From Planctomycetota bacterium (GTDB taxonomy: Bacteria > Planctomycetota > UBA1135 > UBA2386): a stretch of DNA of 64,000 nucleotides. Each line of letters opens with the position of its first letter. Position 1 is the stretch's first letter. Under the pieces are notes generated by a model, which made no database searches, had not been told where the DNA came from, and saw nothing but the letters and a program-made list of their open reading frames with translations. Below, piece after piece: positions 1 to 8,010 of the stretch. The stretch is taken from the NCBI GenBank assembly GCA_021776805.1, contig JAJFFD010000092.1:124001-188000 (forward strand), read 5' to 3'. Position numbers and translations under genes: made by a program.

Positions 1-762
1 GAGATCGATCTCGTGGCTGCGTTCCATGGTGGTCTTCATGACGATACGGCTACGGGGCAGCATGCCGGGGATGAGCCGCGCGAGAACTTCGGGTCGGCCG
101 CTGGCTTCGACCGCGAGTTCGAACTGCGGCTGCAGAACGGGAGAATCGGCCTCCAGAAGGCCAAAGCTGTGGCGGATTGCGGCCGGTAGCAGACGAGCGC
201 GCTCAGGGTGGCGACCGGCGACGGTGATCTCGAGACCGGCCTCGTTCAGGACCTGGGCACAGAGGAGTCCGAGCTTGCCGTCCCCTGCCACCAGGGCCCG
301 GCTGCCGGGTCTGAAGTGGATCAGCTTGGGGATCTCATAGGCAGCCGCCAAGGGCTCGGTGAAGACAGCCGCGTCGTCGCTAACCGAGTCCGGAACCGGG
401 TGCAGGTTCTCATTCGGGAGGAGCAGATAGTCGGCGAAGGCGCCGGGCTGACCGGCGATTCCCAACACGCGACGATTCGGGCAATGCTCGGGCAGGGACT
501 GAGCGCAAGTACTGCAGCTGCCGCAGGCGAGGTTGATCTCGCCCACGACCCGCTTGCCGGCGAAGGGCCCGGATTCTGCGTAACCGATGAATTCATGACC
601 AGGCACTCCTGCGAAGGCCATGTAGCCGCGGGCGAGGGCGAGGTCCGTGGCGCAAACTCCAGCCTGCGTGACGCGGATCAGGCTCTCACCGGAACCAGGC
701 TGTGGTCGAGCCTGATGCTGTCGAAGCTCGAGCTTGCCCTTTTCCAAGTTGACCGAGCGCAT
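1..762 (-). CDS. Zinc-dependent medium-chain alcohol dehydrogenase (3' end beyond the window)
   Basis: An open frame of 254 codons runs from ATG at 762 to the window edge, so the C-terminus is missing. The product resembles the medium-chain (MDR) alcohol/threonine dehydrogenase family, which oxidises an alcohol with NAD(P) using a catalytic zinc. Visible signs are the catalytic-zinc cysteine in GVCATDLALARG (about residue 37), the PGHEF motif, a structural-zinc cluster with cysteines in CGSCSTC and EHC, and the start of the nucleotide-binding fold (VAGDGKLGLLCAQV). The substrate cannot be told. The start lies 11 nt downstream of the panB stop on the same strand, so the two may be co-transcribed. 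Confidence 0.85.
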   Translation of the reverse strand, partial: MRSVNLEKGKLELRQHQARPQPGSGESLIRVTQAGVCATDLALARGYMAFAGVPGHEFIGYAESGPFAGKRVVGEINLACGSCSTCAQSLPEHCPNRRVLGIAGQPGAFADYLLLPNENLHPVPDSVSDDAAVFTEPLAAAYEIPKLIHFRPGSRALVAGDGKLGLLCAQVLNEAGLEITVAGRHPERARLLPAAIRHSFGLLEADSPVLQPQFELAVEASGRPEVLARLIPGMLPRSRIVMKTTMERSHEIDL

Positions 763-773
763 GCTCTTCGATC

Positions 774-1577
774 CTAGTAGCTCTCGTCCTGACTCGGAAA
801 TTCCCCCGATCGGACATCTCGGCAGTAATCGGCGACCGACTTGCCAATCTCGGTGGCCAGCTCCAGGTAGCGACGCACAAAGCGTGGCTTGAAACGCGAG
901 AACAGTCCGAGCATGTCGTAAGTGACCAGAACCTGGCCGTCACATTCCGAGCCCGCACCGATGCCGATGGTTGGCACCTGAACCTCGCGGGTGACCGTCG
1001 CAGCCAAGGGAGCGGGGATCTTCTCCAGCACCATGGCAAAGACGCCGGCAGCTTCCAGGGCGACCGCATCCTCGAGGATCTGCTGGGCATCCTCATCCTT
1101 GCGCCCACGGACCTTGTAGGTGCCAAACTGGTGGATGCTCTGGGGGGTGAGCCCGAGGTGGCCCATGACCGGGATACCCGCATCGGTCAATCGGCGCACG
1201 ATGTCAAGGACCGGCTTGCCACCCTCCAATTTGATGGCCTCGACCCGGGACTCCTTCATCAGTCGCCCGGCGTTGTGCAAGGCTTCCTGGGCACTCCCCT
1301 GGAATGAGAGGAAGGGCATGTCGGCAACTACAAAGGCGCGCTTGGCGGCTCGGCTGACCATCTCCGCGTGGTAGACCATCTGTTCCATGGTTACCGGGAC
1401 CGTCGTATCGAGTCCTTGCACGACCGTGGCCACTGAATCGCCTACCAGAAGGATGTCTACTCCCGCCGAGTCCAGGACCTGGGCCAGCAAGTGATCGTAG
1501 GCAGTGAGAGCCACGATCTTGCGACCCGAGCGCTTCATCTCACGCAGGGCCTCGGTGGTTACCTTGCGGTCAGCCAT
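774..1577 (-). CDS. panB: 3-methyl-2-oxobutanoate hydroxymethyltransferase (pantothenate synthesis)
   Basis: The 267-residue product matches the usual PanB length. PanB transfers a hydroxymethyl group from 5,10-methylene-THF to 2-oxoisovalerate to make ketopantoate, the first committed step to pantothenate and CoA. The family signature MGHLGLTPQSIHQFG is present at about residues 138-152. The expected metal ligands appear as D47 (VGDS), D86 (VADMP) and E118 (KLEGG), and the catalytic glutamate lies in VLEKIPAP (about 185). The gene starts directly after the stop of pcnB, so the two are probably translated from one message. In E. coli, pcnB and panB are also near neighbours, with folK between them; folK is absent here. 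Confidence 0.97.
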   Translation of the reverse strand: MADRKVTTEALREMKRSGRKIVALTAYDHLLAQVLDSAGVDILLVGDSVATVVQGLDTTVPVTMEQMVYHAEMVSRAAKRAFVVADMPFLSFQGSAQEALHNAGRLMKESRVEAIKLEGGKPVLDIVRRLTDAGIPVMGHLGLTPQSIHQFGTYKVRGRKDEDAQQILEDAVALEAAGVFAMVLEKIPAPLAATVTREVQVPTIGIGAGSECDGQVLVTYDMLGLFSRFKPRFVRRYLELATEIGKSVADYCRDVRSGEFPSQDESY

Positions 1578-3323
1578 CTACCAGTCGCCGAAGGTATCGT
1601 TGCCCGCCGGTGGTGGTGGTGGCGGCGAGGAGTCGCCATCGCTCCCGGGCGGGGGCGGGGGTTTGTACGAATCAGATTCTGGGCTCGGCACGTTGCGAGC
1701 CTTCTTCTTCTTGCTGTGGCCTTCCACGATCGAACCGAAGGTCGGCACGCGCTTGGGATCTAGTTCCACATCGAAGGCGGAGAGATCGACAGCTTCCGGT
1801 TCGATCGTTTCGATCTTCTCTTTGGCGCGACTGCTGGTCTGGCGCGTCTTCTTGGCGGTAGTTCTGCGGCTGCTGGTCTTCTTGCCAGAGTCCTTCCTCG
1901 GCGCGGGTTTGCGGCTGGGTTCCTTTCTGCCCGCTGCCTTCCTGCTGCTGCTTTTGCGTCCAGGTTGTCGACTGGAGCCCCCTTCCTCTCTGGCAGAGGA
2001 TCTATCCGAGTCCTTGGCGCGTCCGCGTCCGCCTCGTCGCCGGCCGCTTCCCTGGCTCCCATTCTGGCTGGGGGCCGCGACTTCTTCGGGTTCGGGCCCC
2101 TCTGTGCCGGTCTCTTTGGCGAGCTCGCGCCAATACTCGAGGTCCGCCCGATTCTTGCCTGTCGCTGCACAGCTCAGTTCAAAGAGGTCCAGAGCTTCCG
2201 CGAAGTAGGGATCTTGCAGGAAGGAGGAGACTTTGAAGCGGCGCTTGCCTTTGGTGGTGAAGCGTCCTTGCACTCCACAGATTCGTTTGACGCAACCGGT
2301 ATCCCGCCGCGGCAGGCGGAGCTCTTCGGCAAAGGGTTGGATCAACTCTTCAGCAATTGAGGTAGGGGATCGCCCTTCGCTGCGGGCGGCCTCCATCAGC
2401 ACCGGACGCGCATAGAGGGCCCCCAGAAGAAGGCCGTTGGCCGGGATTCCTGGGGCTGGTTTGCCCCATCGCAAGTTGCCATGAATCGAGTCCAGGGCTT
2501 CAAGCATGTGCCAGAAGACGACTCGTTCTTCTGGCTCGGCCTCGGCAAGGTACTTGCCGATAATGGGCATGATCACCCCGATCGCGCCGATATCACGCAG
2601 GAGTTGAAACGAATCCAGTGCATGCCCTCCACGGAGCAGGCGGAGTATCTCTTCCAGCAATCTGGGGGCTGCTGAGCGAGTCAGATCCGGCGCTACCTCG
2701 AGCATGGCTGCATGGCTTGCAGGTTCGACGTGAAAACCCAGGCGTCCGCAGAACTTCGCTGCGCGCAGGATGCGCACGGGATCTTCCCGGAAACGCACCA
2801 AGGGGTCGCCGATGCAGCGAATGGTCTTTTCGTGGATGTCGCTGAGACCATCGACGTAGTCGATGATGCGATCCTGGATAGGATCGAGGAAGAGAGCGTT
2901 GACCGTGAAGTCGCGGCGCAGGGCATCCTCTTCAGCTGTCCCGAACTCGTTGTCCTGGGTGATCAGCAAGTCCCCATCCTCTGGATCCTCTGTCTCGGGC
3001 TGGCGCCGAAAGGTGGAGACCTCGAGGATCTTCTGGTTGCCGTTGAAGTGCAGGTGGGCCAGCTTGAAGCGCCTGCCGATGATGCGGCAATTGCGTGGGA
3101 AGCAACGCCGCACGTTCTGCGGGCTCGCTGAGGTGGCGATGTCAAAGTCCTTGGGGGGACTCCCTGCGAGAAGATCCCTAATGCATCCACCGACCAGGTA
3201 GGCCTCAAATCCGCGCTCCTGTAGCCGCTGTACGGCTCTAAGGGCGTCCTGATCCAAGTCTTCGGGGTCGATGCCGGAAGGGGTGATGATCGTTGGCTCG
3301 ATCGCTTCAGTCCTTGCTGTCAA
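1578..3323 (-). CDS. pcnB: Poly(A) polymerase / CCA-type nucleotidyltransferase with long basic C-terminal tail
   Basis: The 581-residue product is a class II polynucleotide adenylyltransferase, which adds A residues (or CCA) to RNA 3' ends. The N-terminal core shows LVGGCIRDLLAG and the catalytic pair DFD at residues 59-61. It is followed by RRDFTVNALFLDP (about 137-148) and the RNA-head motif DPVRILRAAKF (181-191). The enzyme core ends near residue 400. Residues about 425-502 are very rich in Arg, Lys, Ser and Gly, and the last 30 residues carry two proline runs. E. coli PcnB also has a basic C-terminus, but this tail is far longer and probably binds RNA or partner proteins (inference). PcnB and CCA enzymes are hard to separate by eye; the neighbouring panB favours PcnB. 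Confidence 0.9.
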   Translation of the reverse strand: MTARTEAIEPTIITPSGIDPEDLDQDALRAVQRLQERGFEAYLVGGCIRDLLAGSPPKDFDIATSASPQNVRRCFPRNCRIIGRRFKLAHLHFNGNQKILEVSTFRRQPETEDPEDGDLLITQDNEFGTAEEDALRRDFTVNALFLDPIQDRIIDYVDGLSDIHEKTIRCIGDPLVRFREDPVRILRAAKFCGRLGFHVEPASHAAMLEVAPDLTRSAAPRLLEEILRLLRGGHALDSFQLLRDIGAIGVIMPIIGKYLAEAEPEERVVFWHMLEALDSIHGNLRWGKPAPGIPANGLLLGALYARPVLMEAARSEGRSPTSIAEELIQPFAEELRLPRRDTGCVKRICGVQGRFTTKGKRRFKVSSFLQDPYFAEALDLFELSCAATGKNRADLEYWRELAKETGTEGPEPEEVAAPSQNGSQGSGRRRGGRGRAKDSDRSSAREEGGSSRQPGRKSSSRKAAGRKEPSRKPAPRKDSGKKTSSRRTTAKKTRQTSSRAKEKIETIEPEAVDLSAFDVELDPKRVPTFGSIVEGHSKKKKARNVPSPESDSYKPPPPPGSDGDSSPPPPPPAGNDTFGDW

Positions 3324-3603
3324 ATCGGCTATGTGCTCGAGGTCCGCATCCTAGCGGATCGTGTCCCCCGGATTGGGAACCGAGTCCTGTCCTGGCTTAC
3401 TTTTTAGCTGCATGCCCCGGCCTCCTCAACGCTGAGGCCGAAATACCCTCTCCCCCTGTCTGGAGGTGGACTGGCCATGCTATTGCAGTCTGGGTGGATT
3501 GAGATCGCCTTGCGGGGGAGTCGACACTCAAGTTCCGGTCGATTCTGCCGAATCATCAGCTGTCAGCGGTCTGGTAGTCCATCCTGCCGCAGACGGAGCG
3601 AGC

Positions 3604-4098
3604 ATGTCCTCGGAAGAACTAGGATCGATTGGCCAGACCCACTTTGATCACCGTGGGGGGTCTGCCTGGACCGGGCCCTCTCTGCGTTCAGCTGCCGATC
3701 CTGAAGAGAACCGGCAAGGGGTCGATGACGAGGTGCAGCTGAGTAGGCCCGAGGAGCTTGCCCTCCAGCTTCTTCGCGAACGGGTGCTCGAGCGCAGTCG
3801 ACGCTGCCTCGGTCTGGAGCGTCCGCAGATCGCCTTTCTAGCCGCGCCTCTCAGTCCGATGGAGAGCTTTGTTGGCAGACTCATATCCGACCAAAACCTA
3901 CTGGCGTCAGGTCGCTGTGGGAGCTGGCCGATCGGCCGGATCAAGGCAGCCATGGAGGAGGGCATGACCTCTGGTCTGGAAGAGACCCTGGAGATCCTGC
4001 TCGAGCTGGACGAGCTCGACGCGGGTTCCTGGGGCAAAATCAGTGCTGCCCTCACCGAGTTTCAGCGCAAGATCCAGGCTGCGATGACGCCTGACTGA
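3604..4098 (+). CDS. Hypothetical protein, 164 aa
   Basis: I do not recognise this protein. I chose the ATG at 3604 because the upstream in-frame stretch from 3466 has an atypical composition rich in Cys and Trp. The product is acidic to neutral, without a signal peptide or membrane segment. Its second half (from about residue 60) is predicted helical, with repeated Leu/Glu/Arg patterns (RPEELALQLLRERVLERSRR; EETLEILLELDELDAG). It converges on the dus gene, leaving only 5 nt between the two stops. Coding is supported by the open frame and ordinary composition, not by homology. Confidence 0.55.
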   Translation: MSSEELGSIGQTHFDHRGGSAWTGPSLRSAADPEENRQGVDDEVQLSRPEELALQLLRERVLERSRRCLGLERPQIAFLAAPLSPMESFVGRLISDQNLLASGRCGSWPIGRIKAAMEEGMTSGLEETLEILLELDELDAGSWGKISAALTEFQRKIQAAMTPD

Positions 4099-4103
4099 AG
4101 CTC

Positions 4104-5276
4104 TCAGCCGCCTTCGATGTAGGAGTTTTCGGCGGCTTCGGGCGCCTCGTCAAGCTCGCGATCCTCGAGGTAGCCTTGAGGTAGTGAGACGGTCTGGGTT
4201 CGGCCGGTCTTGCCACGACGAACGCGGAGAGCCGCCTCGGGATAGGGGGCGTCCGGGGGCATCTGGGAAAGGAGTTCGCGTAGGGCTTTGAGGGAACCAA
4301 CCCGATGGATGTCCGGCATTAGACGTTTGGCATGGGGGAAGCTCTTGAGGTACCAGCCACCGAATTTGCGCATGTGCAGCATGGCCGTGCGCTCGCCAAA
4401 AAAGTCCACAAGCAACTCGGCGTGTTCGAGTGCCACGGCGACCACTTCCCCGAGCAGGGGCGGATCTTCCGGCTCCTGCCCGGCAAAGGTGTCGACCAGG
4501 TCGCGGAAGAGCCATGGTCGGCCCAGGCAGGCTCGACCGATGACGACCCCGTCCGCTCCGGTTTCCCGCATCATCCGCAGAGCATCGAAGGCTTCGAATA
4601 TGTCGCCGTTACCGAGGACCGGGATGGACATCCGGCTCTTCAGATCCGCGATGCGTGACCAGTCGGCGTCGCCGTTATAGAGCTGCGCGGCAGATCGCGC
4701 GTGCATCGCTACCGCGGCGCAGCCTTCTTCCTGAGCAACTCGGCCCGCATCTCGGTAGGTGAGCAGGCTCTCGTCGATGCCAGTCCTGAACTTGACGGTG
4801 ACTGGCACCTTGCCTGCATTCGTGACCACAGCTCGGAGAAGTCTGGCCATCAGCTTTGGTCTGACTGGGATCGCCGATCCTCCTCCCGCCGCCGTGACCT
4901 TTCGTGCGGGGCAGCCCAAGTTGATGTCGATGTGGTCCACGCCCCATTCGCCGACGAGGATCTTGGCTGCAGCGGCTAGAGCTTCGGGCTTGGTGCCATA
5001 GAGCTGGATGCTCTTGAACTCCTCGTCCTGGCCGAAGGACGCGAGCAACCTGGTCTTGGCATGACCCATGACGAAACTCTGCGCCGTGATCATCTCGCTC
5101 ACATAGAGGCAGCGTTGCCTCGAGAAGCGGCGGCAGAGGCTTCTGAAGGGGGCGTTGGTGACTCCGGCCATGGGTGCAAGCACTACTGGCGGGTCGATCC
5201 TCCGTTCGCCGAGGATCAGGGGCGCAAATTCGCCCTGCTTGGGGAGTGGCACCGATTGGTTGATGCTGCTGCGCAC
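4104..5276 (-). CDS. dus: tRNA-dihydrouridine synthase, DusB type
   Basis: This 390-residue flavoenzyme reduces specific uridines in tRNA to dihydrouridine. The TIM-barrel landmarks are all visible: APMAGVTNAPFRSLCRRF for FMN binding near the N-terminus, the catalytic cysteine in NLGCPARKV, the KFRTGID strand, the MHARS substrate histidine, VLGNGDIF, and GADGVVIGRACLGRPWLF. The arrangement is closest to DusB-like bacterial enzymes. The product is longer than the usual 320-340 residues, with a C-terminal extension of about 50 residues of no evident function. The start codon is a GTG at 5276. A tRNA-Leu gene lies just upstream on the same strand. Confidence 0.93.
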   Translation of the reverse strand: MRSSINQSVPLPKQGEFAPLILGERRIDPPVVLAPMAGVTNAPFRSLCRRFSRQRCLYVSEMITAQSFVMGHAKTRLLASFGQDEEFKSIQLYGTKPEALAAAAKILVGEWGVDHIDINLGCPARKVTAAGGGSAIPVRPKLMARLLRAVVTNAGKVPVTVKFRTGIDESLLTYRDAGRVAQEEGCAAVAMHARSAAQLYNGDADWSRIADLKSRMSIPVLGNGDIFEAFDALRMMRETGADGVVIGRACLGRPWLFRDLVDTFAGQEPEDPPLLGEVVAVALEHAELLVDFFGERTAMLHMRKFGGWYLKSFPHAKRLMPDIHRVGSLKALRELLSQMPPDAPYPEAALRVRRGKTGRTQTVSLPQGYLEDRELDEAPEAAENSYIEGG

Positions 5277-5312
5277 CCTGTCACCTTAGCATCGCCGGGC
5301 CCTGGGAGGGAC

Positions 5313-5401
5313 TGGTGCCCAGGAGAGGACTCGAACCTCCACGGGGTGTTAACCCCACTAGGACCTGAACCTAGCGCGTCTGCCAATTCCGCCACCTGGG
5401 C
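5313..5401 (-). tRNA. tRNA-Leu (anticodon CAG)
   Basis: Read on the minus strand, an 89-nt gene begins GCCCAGGTGGCGGAATTGG and ends CCTGGGCACCA. The 7-bp acceptor stem GCCCAGG/CCTGGGC closes perfectly. The anticodon loop reads TTCAGGT with CAG at its centre. The long variable arm (GTGGGGTTAACACCCCG) marks a class II tRNA, and the T-loop is GGTTCGAGTCC. The 3' CCA is encoded. Confidence 0.97.
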
Positions 5402-5493
5402 TGGTGTGAGCGGGGAAGGTAGCCAGGGGCCGGTTATATGCAAGATCCAAGGCGAAACTTCCGCCCTGGAGGCATTGGTCCTAAGGTCCGCCC

Positions 5494-5964
5494 ATGGCCA
5501 GCAAGAAGGCCCCAGCGCCTGTAGACATCGAACAGCTTGTGGCCGAGAACCGCCGGGCGCGCTACCAGTACGAGATCCTGGAAATCGTCGAGGCGGGACT
5601 CGTGCTCAGCGGCACCGAAGTGAAGACCCTTCGTTCCGGCAAGGTCAGCCTGGAAGAGGCCTATGGCCGCATTTCCGCTGATGCTGCCTGGCTCGTTGGT
5701 GCGCACATCGATGAGTATGTGCATGGCAACCGCATGAATCACAGTCCGACCCGCAAGCGCAAACTTCTCTTGCGCAAGCAAGAGATCAAGCGCTTGCATG
5801 CGAAGGTCACACAGAAGGGGCTCACCCTCGTGCCCCTGCGACTCTACTTCCGCGGTGGTTGGGCGAAGCTCGAAATCGCCCTGTGTCGTGGCAAGCGACT
5901 CGGGGACAAGCGCGAGGTCAGCAAGAAGCGCGAAGCGGAGCGGGAGATCGGGCGTTACCACTAG
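5494..5964 (+). CDS. smpB: SsrA-binding protein SmpB
   Basis: This 156-residue protein binds tmRNA and brings it to stalled ribosomes for trans-translation. Diagnostic segments are NRRARYQYEILE near residue 20, the GLVLSGTEVKTLRSGKVSL block, and the basic C-terminal tail RGKRLGDKREVSKKREAEREIGRYH. In known SmpB that tail enters the mRNA channel. The length is typical. The tmRNA gene starts 57 nt downstream on the same strand, so both partners of the rescue system are adjacent. Confidence 0.98.
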   Translation: MASKKAPAPVDIEQLVAENRRARYQYEILEIVEAGLVLSGTEVKTLRSGKVSLEEAYGRISADAAWLVGAHIDEYVHGNRMNHSPTRKRKLLLRKQEIKRLHAKVTQKGLTLVPLRLYFRGGWAKLEIALCRGKRLGDKREVSKKREAEREIGRYH

Positions 5965-6021
5965 CTGCCCTGGGCGCTTGCAGGGGGAAGGGGGCAGGGG
6001 CTATTGTGCAAGTCCCTGGAT

Positions 6022-6373
6022 GGGGGCGATCGGTTTCGACCGGACGCTGTCACGACGTAAGTGGCGTGCCGAGGTGCCGGGTGGCCTCGTAAAACCCCGG
6101 AAAAAACTTGTGTGCCAATGAGCACTACACCCTGGCCGCCTAGAGATAGGTAGTCACGTTTTGGGCCCTTTGCCTGTGAGGACCCCGAACGCTACATAGC
6201 AGGCTGGTTGCTCTGGGCTGCTCGGCCTCAGTGCAACGAGAAACAGTCGAGCTGGTCCTGCTGCATCCCGGTCGTCGGAGATAGTTAGGACGAGATCAAA
6301 CATCGACCTACGCACGTAGAAGCTTGCGCCGGGGCGTCTCGGGACGCGGGTTCGATTCCCGCCGCCTCCACCA
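6022..6373 (+). ncRNA. ssrA: Transfer-messenger RNA (tmRNA), tag ANEHYTLAA
   Basis: This 352-nt gene has the tmRNA 5' end GGGGGCGATCGGTTTCGACC, the conserved GCCTCGTAAAA segment, and a tRNA-like 3' end with GGTTCGATTCCC, CGCCTCC and encoded CCA. The 5' GGGGGCG pairs with CGCCTCC (one G-U) as acceptor stem. The tag frame runs from GCC at 6114 to TAG at 6141-6143 and encodes ANEHYTLAA, ending in the expected LAA protease signal. The last 26 nt are duplicated at 27768-27793, so the gene is the integration site of a mobile island and stays intact because the element restored its 3' end. Confidence 0.97.
6348..6373 (+). repeat. attL: left 26-bp direct repeat (ssrA 3' end)
   Basis: The repeat covers the T-arm and acceptor end of the tmRNA, from GGGTTCGATTCCC to the terminal CCA. 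It is identical to 27768-27793. Bases flanking the two copies differ on both sides, which fixes the repeat length at 26. Confidence 0.92.
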
Positions 6374-6402
6374 GTTCTGTTCTCAGGCAACTTCACTCAA
6401 CC

Positions 6403-7662
6403 TCACTCAACCTTACCTAAGTCAGCTCCACCTTGTGGCTTGAGGTGATCACCATATTTCACAGCTTCGGTCAGCCTTGGTCGCATGTGCTCACCAGTGG
6501 CCACCGGAGTGCTCACTAGAGTGCTCACCACCTCGAAGAGATTTGGGATGCTCTCTACAAGCTGAAGCATGGTCTCTGATCGACCGTGAATGTAGATGCG
6601 GGCTCGTGTGGATCCTTGGGGAGCGTGCCTCAGCGCCAGATCAGCCAAGTACGGGTCTGCGCCTTGTTCCATGAGCCGAGTTGCGAGGCTGTGCCTGAGG
6701 CAGTGTAGGTCGATCCTGCCTCTTGGGTTGTTGATATCCAAGCCTACGAAGCTGGCATCAGCCCGGAACTGTCGTTGAGGGTTTCTGCCGACTTGGATTA
6801 CGTGGGTCTGGGGACCAGGAACACCTCCGAGCCTTTCGGCTTCCTGTTCTCGCCACATCCCCAATCTGTGTGCGAGCCAGGATGGCATGAATGCAGACTC
6901 GAAGCGGCGGGTCTTGGAGGATTCTGGTGTGAACTCGATTCTCCGCTGATCAAGGCTTAGTCGATCCCATCGCAGATCTCTGGCTTCTCCGACCCTTAGC
7001 CCTGCTGCGCAACAGAGTGCAACAAGTAGCTGTCGCTGTGCGGCCATCGCAGCAGTTTTGGCCAAGAATTCTGGCGTAAGCTCCCAACCCCTACTTCGTC
7101 GCTCAGCAATCGGCCGAATTGCAGCGGCGGCCATTACATTTGCGATTTCGTCGAAGCTCAATGCTCGGCGCACAAATGTAGGTGAGTAGTGAACTCGTTG
7201 GAGGAGAGCAAAAGGGTCTCTATCGACACGGCCTGTGAGGTGCAGCCATCGGCCAAAGGATCGAAGCAATGAGATCCTCTCATTTACGGTCTTGTTGGAG
7301 TTTCGACATAGGCATGCCTTGATGTACAGCGTGGCTTTGTCTAGCGAGAGGCTCGTAGGGTGGCCAGCTTTCATGGCCTCAAGAGCATGTAGTAGTCTCA
7401 CCTTCTTCAGCTTGGATTGCTTTTCTGTGCGGCTTTGACTTCCCGTAAGCAGCCAGAGGCGAACGAGTTCAGCAATGGATTCTGTCCCCTTCGGGTAGAG
7501 GAGTCTGTCGATTCCAGCCTGATCACGGCTTTCGATGGCTCGCTGAATGTCTACCCGGAATCTCTCAGCTTGGAATTTTGAAATGAAGGACCTGCGGGGG
7601 CGAGATTCCAGTTCATTGGCCTGCACAACCCATCTCCGCCCTCGCTTGTGGAGGCTAGGCAT
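6403..7662 (-). CDS. int: Tyrosine recombinase / site-specific integrase
   Basis: The 419-residue phage-type integrase has a core-binding region at about residues 60-150 and a C-terminal catalytic domain carrying all expected residues. These are R223 in AGLRVGEARDLRWD, K250, H320 and R323 in HCLRHSLATRL, H346 in LRHAPQ, and the nucleophile Y357 in RARIYIHG. I chose ATG 7662 because it overlaps the end of the excisionase-like gene by 8 nt and begins MPSLHKRGRRWVVQ, a typical integrase start; the longer frame from 7815 would run through that gene. It lies 29 bp inside attL and is the likely enzyme for integration at ssrA. Confidence 0.95.
   Translation of the reverse strand: MPSLHKRGRRWVVQANELESRPRRSFISKFQAERFRVDIQRAIESRDQAGIDRLLYPKGTESIAELVRLWLLTGSQSRTEKQSKLKKVRLLHALEAMKAGHPTSLSLDKATLYIKACLCRNSNKTVNERISLLRSFGRWLHLTGRVDRDPFALLQRVHYSPTFVRRALSFDEIANVMAAAAIRPIAERRSRGWELTPEFLAKTAAMAAQRQLLVALCCAAGLRVGEARDLRWDRLSLDQRRIEFTPESSKTRRFESAFMPSWLAHRLGMWREQEAERLGGVPGPQTHVIQVGRNPQRQFRADASFVGLDINNPRGRIDLHCLRHSLATRLMEQGADPYLADLALRHAPQGSTRARIYIHGRSETMLQLVESIPNLFEVVSTLVSTPVATGEHMRPRLTEAVKYGDHLKPQGGADLGKVE
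6487..6529. repeat. Three direct copies of TGCTCAC(C) near attL, candidate integrase arm sites
   Basis: GTGCTCACC occurs at 6487-6495, GTGCTCAC at 6509-6516 and GTGCTCACC at 6521-6529, all in one orientation within the 3' end of int. Two more copies (TGCTCACC at 27669-27676 and 27681-27688) lie about 80-100 bp inside attR. Repeats clustered near both attachment cores suggest arm-type binding sites. The role is inferred. Confidence 0.4.
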
Positions 7663-7885
7663 GACGCTGCCTCTTTTCTGCCCACTTGCGCACATCCTGT
7701 GTAAGCCATCGTAGGGGTGACCCTCGCCCACCTTTTCGCGGTGGGGGAAAGCTGCCTGCGTCGACTGCTCGCCGTATGGTGCTAGCCGACAATCCGGTTG
7801 CCTGTGCGACTTCACCGATGTCCCAGAGCAACTTCGAGATAGTTGACCGCTGGTTGGGATGTTCAGGGGCTCCTTGAGGAATCAT
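7655..7885 (-). CDS. AlpA/excisionase-like DNA-binding protein
   Basis: A 76-residue protein with a MerR-like winged helix seen in excisionases and AlpA activators: LLWDIGEVAQATGLSAS forms the helix-turn-helix (about residues 19-35), followed by TIRRAVDAGSFPPPRKGGRG and RWLTQDVRKWAEKR. Such proteins bend att DNA to favour excision or switch on integrase genes. Its stop overlaps the int start by 8 nt, so both are probably made from one message. Assignment rests on motif pattern and position. Confidence 0.8.
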   Translation of the reverse strand: MIPQGAPEHPNQRSTISKLLWDIGEVAQATGLSASTIRRAVDAGSFPPPRKGGRGSPLRWLTQDVRKWAEKRQRHA

Positions 7886-7963
7886 GACCTCGGAGCATGC
7901 AAACCTGAGCCTGGATGGTCAAGCATAAAGCATCCTAAGTCCATAGCAAATAAAGTTTTAGAA

Positions 7964-7984
7964 AAATCTATGTGAGATAGATTT
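7964..7984. promoter_or_regulatory. Perfect palindrome upstream of the xis-int genes (operator or weak terminator)
   Basis: AAATCTAT and ATAGATTT flank a 5-nt spacer, giving an 8-bp perfect dyad in an A/T-rich stretch. It lies 79 bp upstream of the excisionase-like start and 27 bp downstream of the serine recombinase stop. On the minus strand it is followed by TTCTAAAACTTT, so it could act as a weak terminator of the recombinase gene or as an operator for xis-int. The sequence alone does not decide. Confidence 0.4.
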
Positions 7985-8010
7985 CACCAAAAATCTCCAG
8001 CTCCTAGCAG

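Noticed and set aside
208..777. Plus-strand open frame of 189 codons opposite the alcohol dehydrogenase
   Set aside because: The minus-strand frame has clear family motifs across the same bases; the plus frame is its shadow.
1504..2208. Plus-strand open frame of 234 codons across the pcnB tail
   Set aside because: Low-complexity antisense of the Arg/Lys/Ser-rich tail, with no domain character.
7655..7815. Extended integrase start at 7815
   Set aside because: The extra 51 residues lie in the excisionase-like gene and lack integrase character; ATG 7662 gives a normal N-terminus.
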